DNA from: Liolophura sinensis
Taxonomy: Eukaryota > Mollusca > Polyplacophora > Chitonida > Chitonidae
Reading direction: 5' to 3'
Assembly: GCF_032854445.1 (NCBI RefSeq)
Contig: NC_088300.1
Coordinates: forward strand, 81,150,101-81,214,100
Length of the DNA: 64,000 bases
Part shown: positions 24,901-39,900 of the stretch, one piece after another
Numbering within the stretch: the stretch's first letter is position 1
Layout of the letters: each line of letters begins with the position of its first letter
Notes under the pieces: model-generated
Databases searched by the model: none
What the model was told of the DNA's origin: nothing
Seen by the model: only the letters and a program-made list of their open reading frames with translations
Made by a program: the position numbers and the translations under genes

Positions 24901-27900
24901 GACAGGCTGATGGGAAGCTGTCAGACAGGCTGATTTGAAGCTGTCAGACAGGCTGATGGGAAGCTGTCAGACAGGCTGTAGACTCCAGCAAAGGCATTGC
25001 CGTTTGCATGTGCATTTCTGTTTAGACCTAGTACTGTATACATGTATGTACATGGATTTGACCTACCTGGTTAGGATCATATCGCCCTTTGGGGTTTGTG
25101 GCAGCCAGGATGGTAGTTCTTGTGTTCAGCTTACACACCAGCCCAGCCTGCAGTGATGAAGGAAGAACAAGCTTGACTTCCCATAATATTATGACTTTTC
25201 ACATATAGGTAAATCAGTTGTAATCTGCAGGATTAGCTCATGCATGTGTGTCGTCCTCCAGAAATCAACAACATCTAACCGCCTAAAACATTTCTGCTAC
25301 TCTTTTTCTATTAGGTTTTCTTATATAAAGTCACATAACAACAGGAATGGCCTGATAGCATCAACACATCCACAACAATATGCACAGAACACCTTTACAC
25401 GTCTAAGCAGTTACGTTGAATAACTTTGGGGAGATCTCATTTATTTATTTCATTGGGGTGTAGCGCAATACTCAAGAATATCTCACTTTTGGAAATTTCA
25501 AGTCTTAATCTTAATCCCACAATATATTTACATGTTGCCGACCTTGGCGACACTGATGGTTTGCTGCTCCATGGCCTCATGTATGCTGGCACGGTCATGT
25601 TCCCGGATACTGTTAAATTCATCTATGCAGCACAACCCTCCATCAGCCAACACCAGGGCTCCAGCCTCCAACTGCCACTCACCGCTGTCCTGTATATACA
25701 CAGACACAAAGGAAAACACTTGTAAACAAAATGTAATAATAATGTAAACAAAATTAAGAATGCTATAAATCTCTGCAAGCCTAAAAGTAGTAGAGTATAA
25801 CAACTGACTTAATTAGCCCATCACAAGTATTACAACAAACCCCAGATACGAATGATGACAAATTTAAATCTTAGCTATTTCAACTCTCATTTAAACAGGT
25901 GGTCAGATGTTGATTTACCTTGACCGCTGTAACAGTCAGTCCTGCACTAGTGCTCCCTATCCCAGTGGTCAACACTGACCGAGGTGTGATCTTGGAGGAA
26001 TACTTCAGGAACTGCGACTTTCCAGTTCCTGCAAAATAAACACAACAACCAACAGACTTTGTCAAATTTACATATCTTGGTATGCATAATAAAAATCAAA
26101 AGATTCACCTATTTCACTATCACTATAATTTCTACAGGCTAGCTGCACTAAGCAGACAGGACAGAAAATCCCCCCACTCTCATCCCCACCCCCAGGTCAT
26201 CGCAGCCCCACCCCCTTCCACCCCAGTTTACCTGGATCTCCCACTAACAGCATGTGGATTTCCCCCCTCACACGGCTACCTGAAGCATTGTTTCTCTGAA
26301 AAATACAAAAATTTACAGTTCACTTCATAAAGAAGTATCATAATTCAGTTTATCTAAGCTGTGTGGAAATTCCCATCTTTTCGAGCCAACCTCAACACAG
26401 AAGGAGCAAGTAACATACACAATAGGATTTATCTATTCCATTGATGTTTTACACTGAAGTCAAGAACATTTCACTAATACATTGATGGCCAGCATTATAG
26501 TGGGAGGACACCAGGGCAGAACTCGTGGGAACCCATGACCACCGCAGGTTGCTGACAGACCTTCCATCGTACTGCCATGATATACGAGGTGCAGATTTCA
26601 TCCTTGCCTTGGACTGGGAATTTGCAGGTTCTCTTGGTGGTAATAAGGGATTGGTGACCTCTCCACACAAGACTGACTATCATCGAATAAAAAATCTCAA
26701 GGAGACGTTCAACACTGCAAGTATCAAATAACTAAATGAAGAGATTTTTCGTTGTAATCTGGCAGATCTGCGTGGTAATCTTGGCAGATCCGTGTGGTAA
26801 TCTGGGCAGATCTGTGTGTAATCTGGGCAGATCTGTGTGGTAATCTGGGCAGATCTGTGTGGTAATCTTGGCTGATCTGTGTGGTAATCTGGGGCAGATC
26901 TGTGTGGTAATCTTGGCTGATCTGTGTGGTAATCTGGGCAGATCTGTGTGGTAATCTTGGCAGATCTGTGTGGCAATCTTGGCAGATCTGTTTGATAATC
27001 TGGCCAGGTCCTGTGTGGTAATCTTTGCAGATCTGTGCAATAATCTGGGCAGATCTGTGCAGTAATCTGGGCAGATCTGTGCAGTAATCTGGGCAGATCT
27101 GTGTGGCAATCTTGGCAGATCTGTGAGGTAATCTTTGCAGATCTGTGTGGTAATCCGGGCAGAAGAGATTTTTGTTGTAATCTGGGCAGATCTGTGTGGT
27201 AATCTTGGCAGATCTGTGTGAGAATCTTGGCAGATCTATGTGGTAATCTTGGCAGATCTGTGTGGTAATCTTGGCAGATCTGTGTGATAATCTGGGCAGA
27301 TCTGTGTGGTAATCTTTGCAGATCTGTGTGGTAATCTTTGCAGATCTGTGCAGTATCTGGGCAGATCTGTGTGGCAATTGGGCAGATCTGTGTGGCAATC
27401 TTGGCAGATCTGTGTGTAATCTTTGCAGATCTGTGTGGTAATCTGGGCAGATCTGTGTGGCAATCTTGGCAGATCTGTGTGATAATCTGGGCAGATTTGT
27501 GTGCTAATCTGTGGTTATCTGGAAGATCTGTGTGGTAATCTTGGCAGATCTGTGTGGCAATCTGGGCAGATCTGTGTGGTAATCTTGGCAGATCTGTGAG
27601 GTAATCTTTGCAGATCTGTGTGGTAATCCGGGCAGAAGAGATTTTGTTGTAATCTGGGCAGATCTGTGTGGTAATCTTGGCAGATCTGTGTGAGAATCTT
27701 GGCAGATCTATGTGGTAATCTTGGCAGATCTGTGTGGTAATCTTGGCAGATCTGTGTGATAATCTGGGCAGATCTATATTGGTAATCTGGGCAGATCTGT
27801 GTGGGTAATCTGGCAGATTTGTGTGGTAATCTGTGCAGATCTGTGTGGCAATCTGGGCAGATCTATGTGGCAATCTCTGCAGATCTGTGTGGTAATCTTT

Positions 27901-30900
27901 GCAGATCTGTGTGGTAATCTGTGCAGATCTTTGTGGTAATCTTTGCAGATCTGTGTGGTAATCTGGGAAGATCTGTGTGGTAATCTGGCAGATTTGTGTG
28001 GTAATCTTTGCAGATCTGTGTGGTAATCTGGGCAGATGTGTGTGGTAATCTGGCAGATTGTGTGGTAATCTGGGCAGATCTGTGTGGTAATCTCGCAGAT
28101 TTGTGTGGTATCTGGGCAGATCTATGTGGTAATCTGGGCAGATCTTTGTGGTAATCTTTGCAGATCTGTGTGGTAATCTGGGAAGATCTGTGTGGTATCT
28201 GGCAGATTTGTGTGGTAATCTTTTGCAGATCTGTGTGGTAATCTTTGCAGATCTGTGTGGTAATCTTTGGCGATCTGTATGGTAGTCTGGGCAGACCTGT
28301 GTGGTAATCTAGCAGACCTGTGTGGTAATCTGGGCAGACCTGTGTGGTAAGCTTTGCAGATCTGTGTGGCAATCTGGCAGATTTGTGTGGTAATCTTGGC
28401 AGATATGCGAGGTAATCATGGTAGATCTGTGTGGTAATCTGGGCAGATCTGTGTGGTAATCTGTGCAGATCTTTGTGGTAATCTTTGCAGACTTGTGTGG
28501 TAATCTGGGTAGATCTGTGTGGCAATCTTGGCAGATCTGTGTGGCAATCTTGGCAGATCTGTGTGCTAATCTGGGCAGATGTGTGTGGTAATCTGGGCAG
28601 ATGTGTGTGGTAATCTTGGCAGATCTGTGTGGTAATCTGGGCAGATGTGTGTGGTAATCTGGCAGAGCTGTGTGATAATCTGGGCAGATCTGTGTGGTAA
28701 TTTGGGCAGATCTGTGTAGTGATTTTGGCAGATCCGAGTGATAATCTTGGCAGATCTGTATGGTAATCTGGGCAGATCTGTGTGCTAATCTGGGTAGATC
28801 TGTGCGGTAATCTTGGCAGATCTGTGTGGCAATCTGGGCAAATCTGTGTGGTAATCTTTGCAGATCTGTGTGGTAATCTTTGCAGATCTGTGTGGTAATC
28901 TTTGGCGATCTGTATGGTAGTCTGGGCAGACCTGTGTGGTATTCTAGCAGACCTGTGTGGTAATCTGGGCAGACCTGTGTGGTAAGCTTTGCAGATCTGT
29001 GTGGCAATCTGGGCAGATTTGTGTGGTAATCTGGGCAGATCTGTGTGGCAATCTTTGCAGATTTGTGTGGTAATCTGCAAACTTGTGTGGTAATCTGGGC
29101 AGATCTGTGTGGCAATCTTTGCAGATCTGTGCAGTTATCTGGGCAGATCAGTGTGGTAATCTGGCAGATTTGTGTGGTAATCTGTGCAGACCTGTGTGGT
29201 AATCTTTGCAGATCTGTGTGGTAATCTGGACAGATCTGTGTGGTAATCTGGGAAGATCTGTGTGGTAACCTTACAGACTTGTGTGGTAATCTGGGCAGAT
29301 CTGTGTGGCAATTTTGCAGATCTGTGCAGTTATCTGGGCAGATCAGTGTGGTAATCTTGCAGATTTGTGTGGTAATCTGGGCAGACCTGCGTGGTAATCT
29401 TTGCAAATCTGTGTGGTAATCTGGGCAGATCTGTGTGGTAATCTGGCAGATCTGTGTGGTAACCTTGCAGACTTGTGTGGTAATCTGGGCAGATCTGTGT
29501 GGTAATCTTTGCAGATCTGTGTGGTAATCTGGGCAGATCTGTGTGGTAATCTGGGCAGATCTGTGTGGTAATCTTGCAGATTTGTGTGGTAATCTGGGCA
29601 GATCTGTGTGGTAATCTAGCAGACTTGTGTGGTAATCGGGGCAGATCTGTGTGGTAATCTGGGCAGATCTGTGTGGTAATCTGGCAGACTTGTATGGTAA
29701 TCTGGGCAGGCCTTTGTGGTTATCTGGGAAGATCTGTGTGGTAATCTTGGCAGACGTGTGGCAATCTTTGTAGATCTGTGTGGCAATCTTGGGAGATCTG
29801 TGGTAATCTTGGCAGATCTGTGTGGTAATCTTGGCAGATCTGTGTGGTAATCTTGGCAGATCTATGTGGCAATCTTGGCAGATCTGTGTGGTTATCTTGG
29901 CAGATCTGTGTGGTAATCTTGGCAGATCCGAGTGGTAATCTGGGCAGATCTCTGCGGTAATCTTGGCCGATCTGTGTGGTAATCTTGCAGATTTGTGTGG
30001 TAATCTTGGCAGTATAGTATAGTATTGGCATCATATAGTATAGAGGATTTTATGTGATACAATACAGCTGTGAACACACCTGCCAATGCCTCCATTGTAA
30101 GGCCAGTCACAACACCTGTGGCAGGAACAACGTTACGTTGCACACGCTTCGTACATGTACGATGTCCACAAAATGGTACATTTACGTGGACAATAAAACA
30201 TGAACAGTTTTGTCATGACAGCACCTTATGGAATGTTCACAGAGAAACTTTACAGTCATGCTGCAAATACTGATCTAATTATTTACAAGATTAATGAGAG
30301 AAACTATGCTGATACCACAAAGTAAGATTTAACCACAATCTGGTCAGTTTACCTGTACGCCACCAGTCAGTGCCAGGGTTACTGCCAGCTTGACAACATA
30401 CAGGCCATACACCTGTGGACAGAGACTGGCCAGGATCTGATTTCTAGCGGTCAGTGGAGAGTTCTTGTGCTTCTCCCAGAATTCTTCAAACTCAGCTTTC
30501 TGTTGGCCAAATCAAATAGCGTTCATGTTGTATCATGTGATGGCCAAAACAAATAGTGCTCATGTTATAACATGTGCTATCTTACACAGATTTGATAAAC
30601 ATTTTCAACAGATACCTGTATCTGAGCAATATGTAAGACAGATACAAATAGTGTAGATTAGTCAATATTATTGCATATGCAAAAATATTACTATTACAAT
30701 GTATATATCTACTGTTGCTGGAAACATATACGTGTCTTTTCTTGATTTGGGAGAAAACTATATTTGTAGTTCAGACATGTCTGTTCATTCTGCAAATGTC
30801 TGAAGCCAACACACTGGAGACAAACTAGAGCAGTCTCTGTATACCAGGCTCAGTTGTCCTCCAGTCCATGTAAGCTGTTACATGTACATTCTACACAGGT

Positions 30901-33900
30901 ACATGTATACAATGTATATCATACTGGCTTACATGACCTCACAGTTTGAGGAGGTTGTACAGTTTGAGGAGGTTGTACAGTTTGAGGAGGTTGTACACAC
31001 AATTCCACACAACTATTCCATTCTATCTGCCCTAGTGCTTACATGACCTCACAGTTTGAGGACGTTGTACATTCTACACAGGTACATGTATACAATGTAC
31101 ATCGTACTGGCTTACATGACCTCACAGTTTGAGGAGGTTGTACATTCTACACAGGTACATGTATACAATGTACATCGTACTGGCTTACATGACCTCACAG
31201 TTTGAGGAGGTTGTACATTCTACACAGGTACATGTATACAATGTACATCATACTGGCTTACATGACCTCACAGTTTGAGGAGGTTGTACAGTTTGAGGAG
31301 GTTGTACAGTTTGAGGAGGTTGTACACACAATTCCACACAACTATTCCATTCTATCTGCCCTAGTGCTATAACAGTGCCTTACCCATTCTGGAGTGACCA
31401 GTATACTATTCCTCTGACCATTAGTGACAAGCACATGGTTGGCCCGAATGACCACTTCTATGTCACACCTGACGTCCATCACAGCTGGCATCCACCGCCT
31501 CAACACTATACCACTACAACAGATTAGTCTTAGCAATATCAATTAACATCTCAGCAAGCCTCAACAATATCAACTTACGTGTCAACAAGTCTCCGCATTA
31601 TAGACTAATGTGTCAACTAGTCACAGCACTGTAAACTAATGTGCCAACAAATCTCAGCAATATAAACTAATGTGTCAACAAGTCTCAGCAATATCAACTA
31701 AATGTGTCAACAAGTTTCAGCAGTATACACTAATGTGTCAAAAAGTCTCAGCACTGTAAACTAATATGCCAACAAATCTCAGCAATATAAACTAATGTGT
31801 CAACAAGTCTCAGCAATATCAACTAAAGTGTCAACAAGTTTCAGCAGTATACACTAATGTGTCAAAAAGTCTCAGCACTATAAACTAATGTGTCAACAAG
31901 TCTCAGCAGTATAAACTTATGTGTCAACAAGTCTCAGCAATATCAACTAAAGTGTCAACAAGTCTCAGCAGTATACACTAATGTTTCAACAAGTCTCAGC
32001 AATATCAACTAATGTGTCAACAAGTCTCAGCAGTATACGCTAATGTGTCAACAAGTCTCAGCAGTATACACTAATGTGTCAACAAGTCAGAGCAGTATAC
32101 ACTAATGTGTCAACAAGTCTCAGCACTATAAACTAATGTGTCAACAAGCCTCAGCAGTACACACTAACGTGTCATCAAGTCTCAGCAGTATAAACTAATG
32201 TGTCAACAAGTCTCAGCACTTTAACCTAACGTGTCAACAAGTCTCAGCAGTATACACAAATGTGTCAAAAAGTCTCAGCAGTACACACTAATGTGTGAAC
32301 AAGGCTCAGCACTATAAACTAATGTGTCAACAAGTCTCAAAACATGCCAACCTGCTGGTACATTGCTTTAATAACACAAAGCAATTCTCTGCCATGTGGT
32401 TTCTTGCATTTCTGCTTCATGTTAATACCATAAAAACAAAACATAGTCACATTCCAAAATACAACATGCTTTCAACATTAAATGCTGCTTTAATCCATTT
32501 TCAAAACAATTTTGACAACAAAACCATGATCAATCTGTCTTATGAGATCATCAAGGTGATTTTATCTGTTCATGCATGTTATTATGATGATATTAGTAAT
32601 CCGACCTTGGACAAGACACACTTGTAGAGCACACAAACTTGACATAATCTCTACCATTACCTTCATACACACAGCATGGTCATGCCCACCAAACAAATGT
32701 GATCTAAGATTCATTGTTCTCCGAACGAATCTAACTTTGTTAACCCTATCACATCCTACATGTAAGCCCAGGATAAACCTGCTCACAAGCGCCCACCAGA
32801 TGATGTAGATGTTCACACCACCAATTTGAGCTATGACCTTATCCCCACGAGCTCACCAAATGATGAGATCCTCACACCGTTCACTTGAGCTAACTATAAC
32901 CTTGCTCCCACAAGCTCACCAGATAATGACATCGTCCCGGCTTTACAGCTGTCCACCAGGTCGTCCTCCAGGGTTATCCACATGGAGCGCGGGATTGTTC
33001 CCACCGCCAGCCGCTGAACCTGCTCCTGCAGCTTTATCTCTTGGTAATTCCGACATTTCATTGGTGGAGCACCTGGAAGAAAGAAAGGTGTCAAACTGAA
33101 AATCATCATCAAACTATGTTTTGAGTGTTTCAATGCAGACCTTAAGACTTTGTCACTTGCACAATGGCAATCAGGTTTGCAGATAGAGGAAATTTGCAGA
33201 GATAATCAAATAATAAAAATTTCAAACATTTACATTTGTACAGTACAGCTCAGGCTAAAAGTCAATTGTTTACCGCTCATATCGCGCTCCCAGATCCTGA
33301 ATAACACTCCACTGACACGTGACAAGCCCTCTACTGAGCTGTGTCAGAGACCTGCTGAGGTGCGTAGGATTATCGTCGAAGGTGTGAACAAAGTTCCATC
33401 TACAGACTAATCCTAGCTAGTTTGCAAGTGAAGGTGTAGTCCCCGAGTATTCAGCTAAGTGAAAATATACTAGCCGTGAAAAGCGGGAAGTTTATTTTGC
33501 AATATGTAACCTACCTCGGCAAAACAAAATCAGTTCATTAAGGGAGTAAATATGCAATCAAAGTCATCGACTGGTACTGACAGTCAGCATGCTAATTTTG
33601 ATATACACTTATGTTATGCCATATAAAACCTTGCAGCAAATATTTTATATCAAACTCGACAAATCTTCAAATAAACTTTACAAAACAACGCGACTTTCTT
33701 GTGAATAAAGCGTGTGCAATACCACCATGACCACAACGCCTCCCAGTACCACCATGACCACACGCCTCCCAGTACCACCATGACCACACGCCTCCCGCCT
33801 ATGACATCACTGCAACACACAGACAGCAGTCTCGTGTGGCCATACCTGATCCTTCAGTCATGTCTTATCACTTGTTGCACTTGTATAAAAAATACATCTT

Positions 33901-36900
33901 CATAACATCATGTATTTATATAACTGTAACAATCGTGTAAGCCTTATATCGAAAAGAAGCAGGCATTAGCGAGCTGCAGACTTTTCACCGTAGGCTACCC
34001 AAAATAGCTGGTGTATTTTTTTAATTTGACTGGTGTGTTAACGAAGTTTTCAAGATTAGTGTACATTATTGTGAACAGACATAACTGCTGACCAAAATGC
34101 CACCCCAGAAATAATACAAAAGAGGAATTTACACAGAAACAGCGAATCTAGCTCCAGCAGTTTTGAGAGATTGATTCCATCTGCAGGTTGAGAAAGCCAG
34201 CGTGAGCTGGACTTGAACTCACAGCGACCCCACTGGTGACAGGCTCATGGGTCATTACGCTGCGCTAGCGCACCAACCAAATCAGCCCGTTTTATTGTTT
34301 AAGGTTTTCCAAACCATACTGTGTGTGTCAGTTAATAAAGTATGACACTTGTGAGTATTATTTTCTTACTCCAATACAACATGCCTATTGTTCTTCAATT
34401 TTGGCAAAGTGTCACAGCTGGACACTAAGTCTGCATGAGTTCTTGTTTGAGGTCTCTGCGTGAAACTTCTGAGTACTTTAATTAAGCTTACAGTACTTCG
34501 CTTTGCTGTTGCTGCTAACACTCAAGGTATTTTTTTACACAAATGTAGTATACACCAAAACATTAGTGTCCAAACCGAAAAAAAAACAACAATTCGTAAT
34601 CATGTTTTGATACACATATAAGCAATTCACATACATTTTGCTTCAACTTATATTCAAGTTTACAAATAAACTTCTCTTCTCAAACTACAAATTTTCCACA
34701 AAGTTATATTATAGAGACAAAATTTAACTTGTCCTTAACGTGTTTTTCATTTTTTCCCACATTTGTACATGGAATTTGTATTGTAACACCTCACTGTTGT
34801 TGTTGTTGTTGCACGACATATCAGCATCAAAATGTCAATTTAATCTTCTATATTACTAAGCAGCAAATAATTTTTCACTGGCAAATGACTCTCACAACAA
34901 GGAAAACCCTCTATGGAAGAAACAAAGACATTTGTCCATTTTGAAGGGAGATGAAAAATGATCTAGTTTGCGCTGTCGTGGTGATCCATTACGAATCTTG
35001 CATGGACTCACTAGTAAATCTCTACATTCAAAGAAGATTGCCATGTTGCAATAATAAAGGCACACATCAGGTATTTTACTTCAGTTTCAGGTAATGTGTT
35101 TGTCTTTCAAAAATTGTTTTACATCATTCTAACGAAGAACTAAATTTTCCGTCGTCAACTTTCTACAACCAGCACATAGGCCTACCAATGATCAGCCACG
35201 TGGGTGTGATCAGTCACAGTGGATAGATCACGGACTCTGTAGGTGACTGTCTGTCCTGGAGCTCTTTACAGGCGCTCTACAAACTCCCTACAAGGCCTCT
35301 AGGAACGCGCTAATCTCCTACCTGGTTTTGACTTTTAGCCTGAGCTGTACTGTACTTGGGTATGGTAAGGGTATATCCATAATACATTTATAAAAACGCA
35401 ATCTTTAATTAGCGATGATTTAACCTCAAATGCAAAATCTCAAATGGTTTTTGTCATGTCTATATTATTTATTTACTTGGTGTTTTATAAGTAGGATAGG
35501 AAAGTTCTGAAAAACAGAAAATGTTATTTGTAAAAGTCTATCACTTCGGTGCAGACAGTAAGATTTGTACGATACTCACCTCTGTCACTGACCGGAGCAA
35601 AGTTTGTAGACTTGCACTGTTCTGCTTCATTAGGACATCTTGTTGGACGACACAAGGAGTAGTGCTGCTGAAAGTCGGCCTGGTCAAAGATGAGACACAA
35701 AACATCTACTAACTCTCAGAAGTCCTTATTGTTAATGGCGAACACCACACCAACCTATTTTACATTTTTATTTATAATTTATTTGTTTGGTGTTTAAAAT
35801 TATACTCAATGATATTTCGCTTATATGACAACAGTCAGCTTTATGAGTGCAGGAAACCCAAGTGCTTAGAATAAACCATCGGTCTGAGGTAACTAACTCA
35901 CAATCATCTAGATTTTCATCTACAGAGCAAGCTCAGTTTGTGCCATATTCAGGAAGCCAAGTTATCTCCCGTAACGATCGCCTGAACAGACCTACAATAG
36001 GCCGCCTCTGAATTACCTCCCTTGTCACAGCAGCTACATGTATAGCATAACACAAGGTTAATTTAGGAGCTGTGACACTATGACGAGCTAGACCACTACT
36101 GCTCTCAATTGCCTTCAGTTTTTCTTTAGACAGTCTCCTGACTGAATTCATTAGTCAAGTGTTTTATATTATTAACGATTCATCAAGGTTTTATTTTTCT
36201 GCCACTTGATTGTTGTTTCACATCACGGTTAAGAAACTGACTCTGATGGGAGGAGAAGTGTCTGGTGTAAACCACTAACCTTTGGCAAATTACTGACGAA
36301 CTTACCCACATGACTTACAGATATGCCCACATACAGCTGTATTGGTGGAAGACGAGTTATCTGACACTGTGCAGATATGATCATATGATCACTGTCGACG
36401 GCTTGTCACTCAGACAGTTAACATCCAGCATGGCATCATGTTTGTGTGTTATACATGTCACAGACTATCACTAAGTAACAAACTTCTTACAACCCGCTTC
36501 ACTTATCTGTTTACGTTTCCTCAGAGATTGTCTTACCTGCACAGTCAACATATGTTTACAATTCTTCAGAGGCTGCCTTACCCGCACAGTGAACATACGT
36601 TTACAATTCCTCAGAAACTGCCTTACCCGCACAGTGAACATACGTTTACGTTTCCTCAGAGACTGCCTTACCTGCACAGTGAACATATGGTTACATTTCC
36701 TCAGAGACTGTCTCACCTGTACAGTGAACATATGTTTACATTTTCTCAGAGAATGTCTTACCCGCACAGTGAACATATGTTTACATTTCTTCAGAGACTG
36801 CCTTACCTGCACAGTGAACATATGGTTACATTTCCTCAGAGACTGTCTCACCTGTACAGTGAACATATGTTTACATTTCCTCATAGACTGCCTTACCTGC

Positions 36901-39900
36901 ACAGTGAACATATGGTTACATTTCCTCAGAGACTGTCTCACCTGTACAGTGAACATATGTTTACATTTTCTCAGAGAATGTCTGACCCGCACAGTGAACA
37001 TATGTTTACATTTCTTCAGAGACTGCCTTACCTGCACAGTGAACATATGGTTACATTTCCTCAGAGACTGTCTCACCTGTACAGTGAACATATGTTTACA
37101 TTTCCTCATAGACTGCCTAACCTGCACAGTGAACATTAGAGACTGCCTTACCTGCACAGTGAACATATGGTTACATTTCCTCAGAGACTGTCTCACTTGT
37201 ACAGTGAACATATGGTTACAATTCCTCAGAGACTGTCTCACCTGTACAGTGAACATACATTTACAATTCCTCAGAGACTGCCTTACCTACACAGTGAACA
37301 TATGGTTACAATTCCTAAGAGACTGCCTTACCTGCACAGTGAACATATGTTTACATTTCCCACACAGGTAATCCTTCTCATACTCTAGGATCTTGGGCAC
37401 AGTTGTACGGATAACAGTTCCTAAAGCAACAAGTTTTTCGCTATTAATAAACATGTAATTATAAACAAATTAAACTGTATTTTATCTTTTTTAGAACAAA
37501 CATAGAAAAGTAGTACATGTAGTTACTATTCTATACAATGTAGTTAAGAAAGTATATGTAGTAGTTACTAATCTATACAATGTAGTTAAGAAAGTATATG
37601 TAGTAGTTACTAATCTATACAATGTAGTTAAGAAAGTATATGTAGTAGTTACTAATCTATACAATACAGTTAACCAATCAGTAGTTACTAATCTATACAA
37701 TACAGTTAACCAATCAGTAGTTACTAATCTATACAATATACAATATAGTTAACCAATCAGTAGTTACTGATCTATGCAATACAGTTAGTGGCTACTCATC
37801 TACACAATACAGCTACCTGTGATGGATAGAAAGCTGTCCACATCAGATGTTTTGGGTATGTTGGTTCGTGTGAGCTCTGGGCAGACTGGCAGCGCTGTGA
37901 TCCGAGCATGAACATTATCTTTCAAAGTCTAAAAATAAACAATTTCTTATATCAGTATTGATATTACACTGACAAAAATAACAAAAAATCTCTGATAAAT
38001 AGCAATAATGCATAGAATGATAACCATCAAAATTGAAAAATATTCCACGTGAAAAATTCTTTCCTAATCACACCAACAGTTGAAATATCAATATGCATAA
38101 TAACAATATGCATAACATCAATATCCGCAATGTACACCGTGCTACCATAAATGTACACCGTGCTACCATAAATGTACACCGTGCTACCATAAATGTACAC
38201 CGTGCTACCATAAATGTACAAGATCCTATCACAAATGTACACCGTGCTACCATACATGTACGTGCTACCATAAATGTACACCGTGCTACCATAGATGTAC
38301 ACCATGCTACCATAAATGTACACCGTGCTACCATAAATGTACAAGATCCTATCGCAAATGTACACCGTGCTACCATAAATGTACACCGTGCTACCATAGA
38401 TGTACACCGTGCTACCATAAATGTACACCGTGCTACCATAAATGTACAAGATCCTATCACAAATGTACACCGTGCTACCATAAATGTACGTGCTACCATA
38501 AATGTACACCGTGCTACCATAGATGTACACCATGCTACCATAACTGTACACCGTGCTATCATAAATGTACAAGATCCTATCATAAATGTACACCGTGCTA
38601 CCATAGATGTACAGCGTGCTAACATAGATGTACACCATGCTACCATAACTGTACACCATGCTATCATAAATGTACAACGTTCTACCATAAATGTACACCG
38701 TGCTACCATAAATGTACAAGGTCCTACCATAACTGTACACTGTGCTATCTTAAATGTACAAGGTCCTACCATAAATGTACACCGTGCTACCATAAATGTA
38801 CAAGGTCCTACCATAACTGTACACGTGCTATAATAAATGTACAACGTCCTACCATAAATGTACACCGTGCTACCATAAATGTACAAGGTCCTATCATAAA
38901 TGTACACCGTGCTATCATAAATGTACAACGTCCTACCATAAATGTACACCGTGCTACCATAAATGTACAAGGTCCTACCATAACTGTATACCGTGCTATC
39001 ATAAATGTACGTCCTACCATAAATGTACACCGTGCTACCATAAATGTACACGGTCCTACCATAACTGTACACGTGCTATAATAAATGTACAACGTCCTAC
39101 CATAAATGTACACCGTCCTACCATAACTGTATACCGTGCTATCATAAATGTACGTCCTACCATAAATGTACACGGTGCTACCATAAATGTACAACGTCCT
39201 GCCATAAATGTACACTGTGCTACCATAAATGTATGTAGTTCCTGTAACACTGAAGAAGTTGTTTGTCACTCACCATTTGGTCAGCTGTATCCTTGTAGGC
39301 ATCCAGCAGTGTTTTCTGAGCATTAACCAGGCCTGTGTCAAAGAGAGCGAGAACCTGGGCAGGATGGGAGAGGAGGCCATCACAAAGTAAGACACTGCTC
39401 TCAAAAAGAGTCAAGGCACTGGCAACAAAACAGTCATGGTACAGGTAGGAAGAAAGATTTATTTATTTATTTATTTGATTGGTGTTTCATGCTGTGCTCA
39501 AGAATATTTCACTTATACGACGGTGGCCAGCATTATGGTGGGTGGAACCTGGGGTAAACCCACGACCATCCGCAGGTTGCTGGAAAACCTTCCCACTTAC
39601 GGCCGGAGAGGAAGCCAGCATGAGCTGGAACTCACAGCGACTGCATTGGTGAGAGACTCCTGGGTCATTGCGCTGAGCTAGCGCGCTAAACAACTGAGCC
39701 ACGGAGGCCCCTGGAAGAAAGACATTGGCAACAAAACAATCATGGAACAGATGACAAGAAGGCATTGACAACAAAACAGTCAAAGTACAGGTAGGAAGAA
39801 AGACAATGGCAACAAAACAATCATGGTACAGATGGCAAGAAGGCACTGACAACAAAACAGTCATGGTACAGATGTTAAGAAAGACATTGGCAACAAAACA

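Noticed and set aside
26680-30034. Long Asp/Arg/Ile-rich frames ([14 protein letters not shown]) on the minus strand
   Set aside because: 22-bp intronic array of MCM9; the frame changes with each unit-length slip.
30070-30143. Possible extra MCM9 exon on the minus strand ([18 protein letters not shown])
   Set aside because: Exon 9 joins exon 10 in frame and matches MCM9 without a gap; nothing is missing for this segment to supply.
36520-37331. CRISPR-like regular repeat array
   Set aside because: Eukaryotic intron, contiguous tandem units without unique spacers.
36438-37371. Plus-strand frames of 230-260 codons ([12 protein letters not shown] / [12 protein letters not shown])
   Set aside because: Antisense of the exon 5 donor array; the biologically meaningful reading is the minus strand with splice donors.
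38027-39269. Tyr/Gly/Ser-rich frames resembling a silk- or adhesive-like protein (TVYIYGS)
   Set aside because: 21-bp array between MCM9 exons 3 and 4; no signal peptide, codon bias or splice context.
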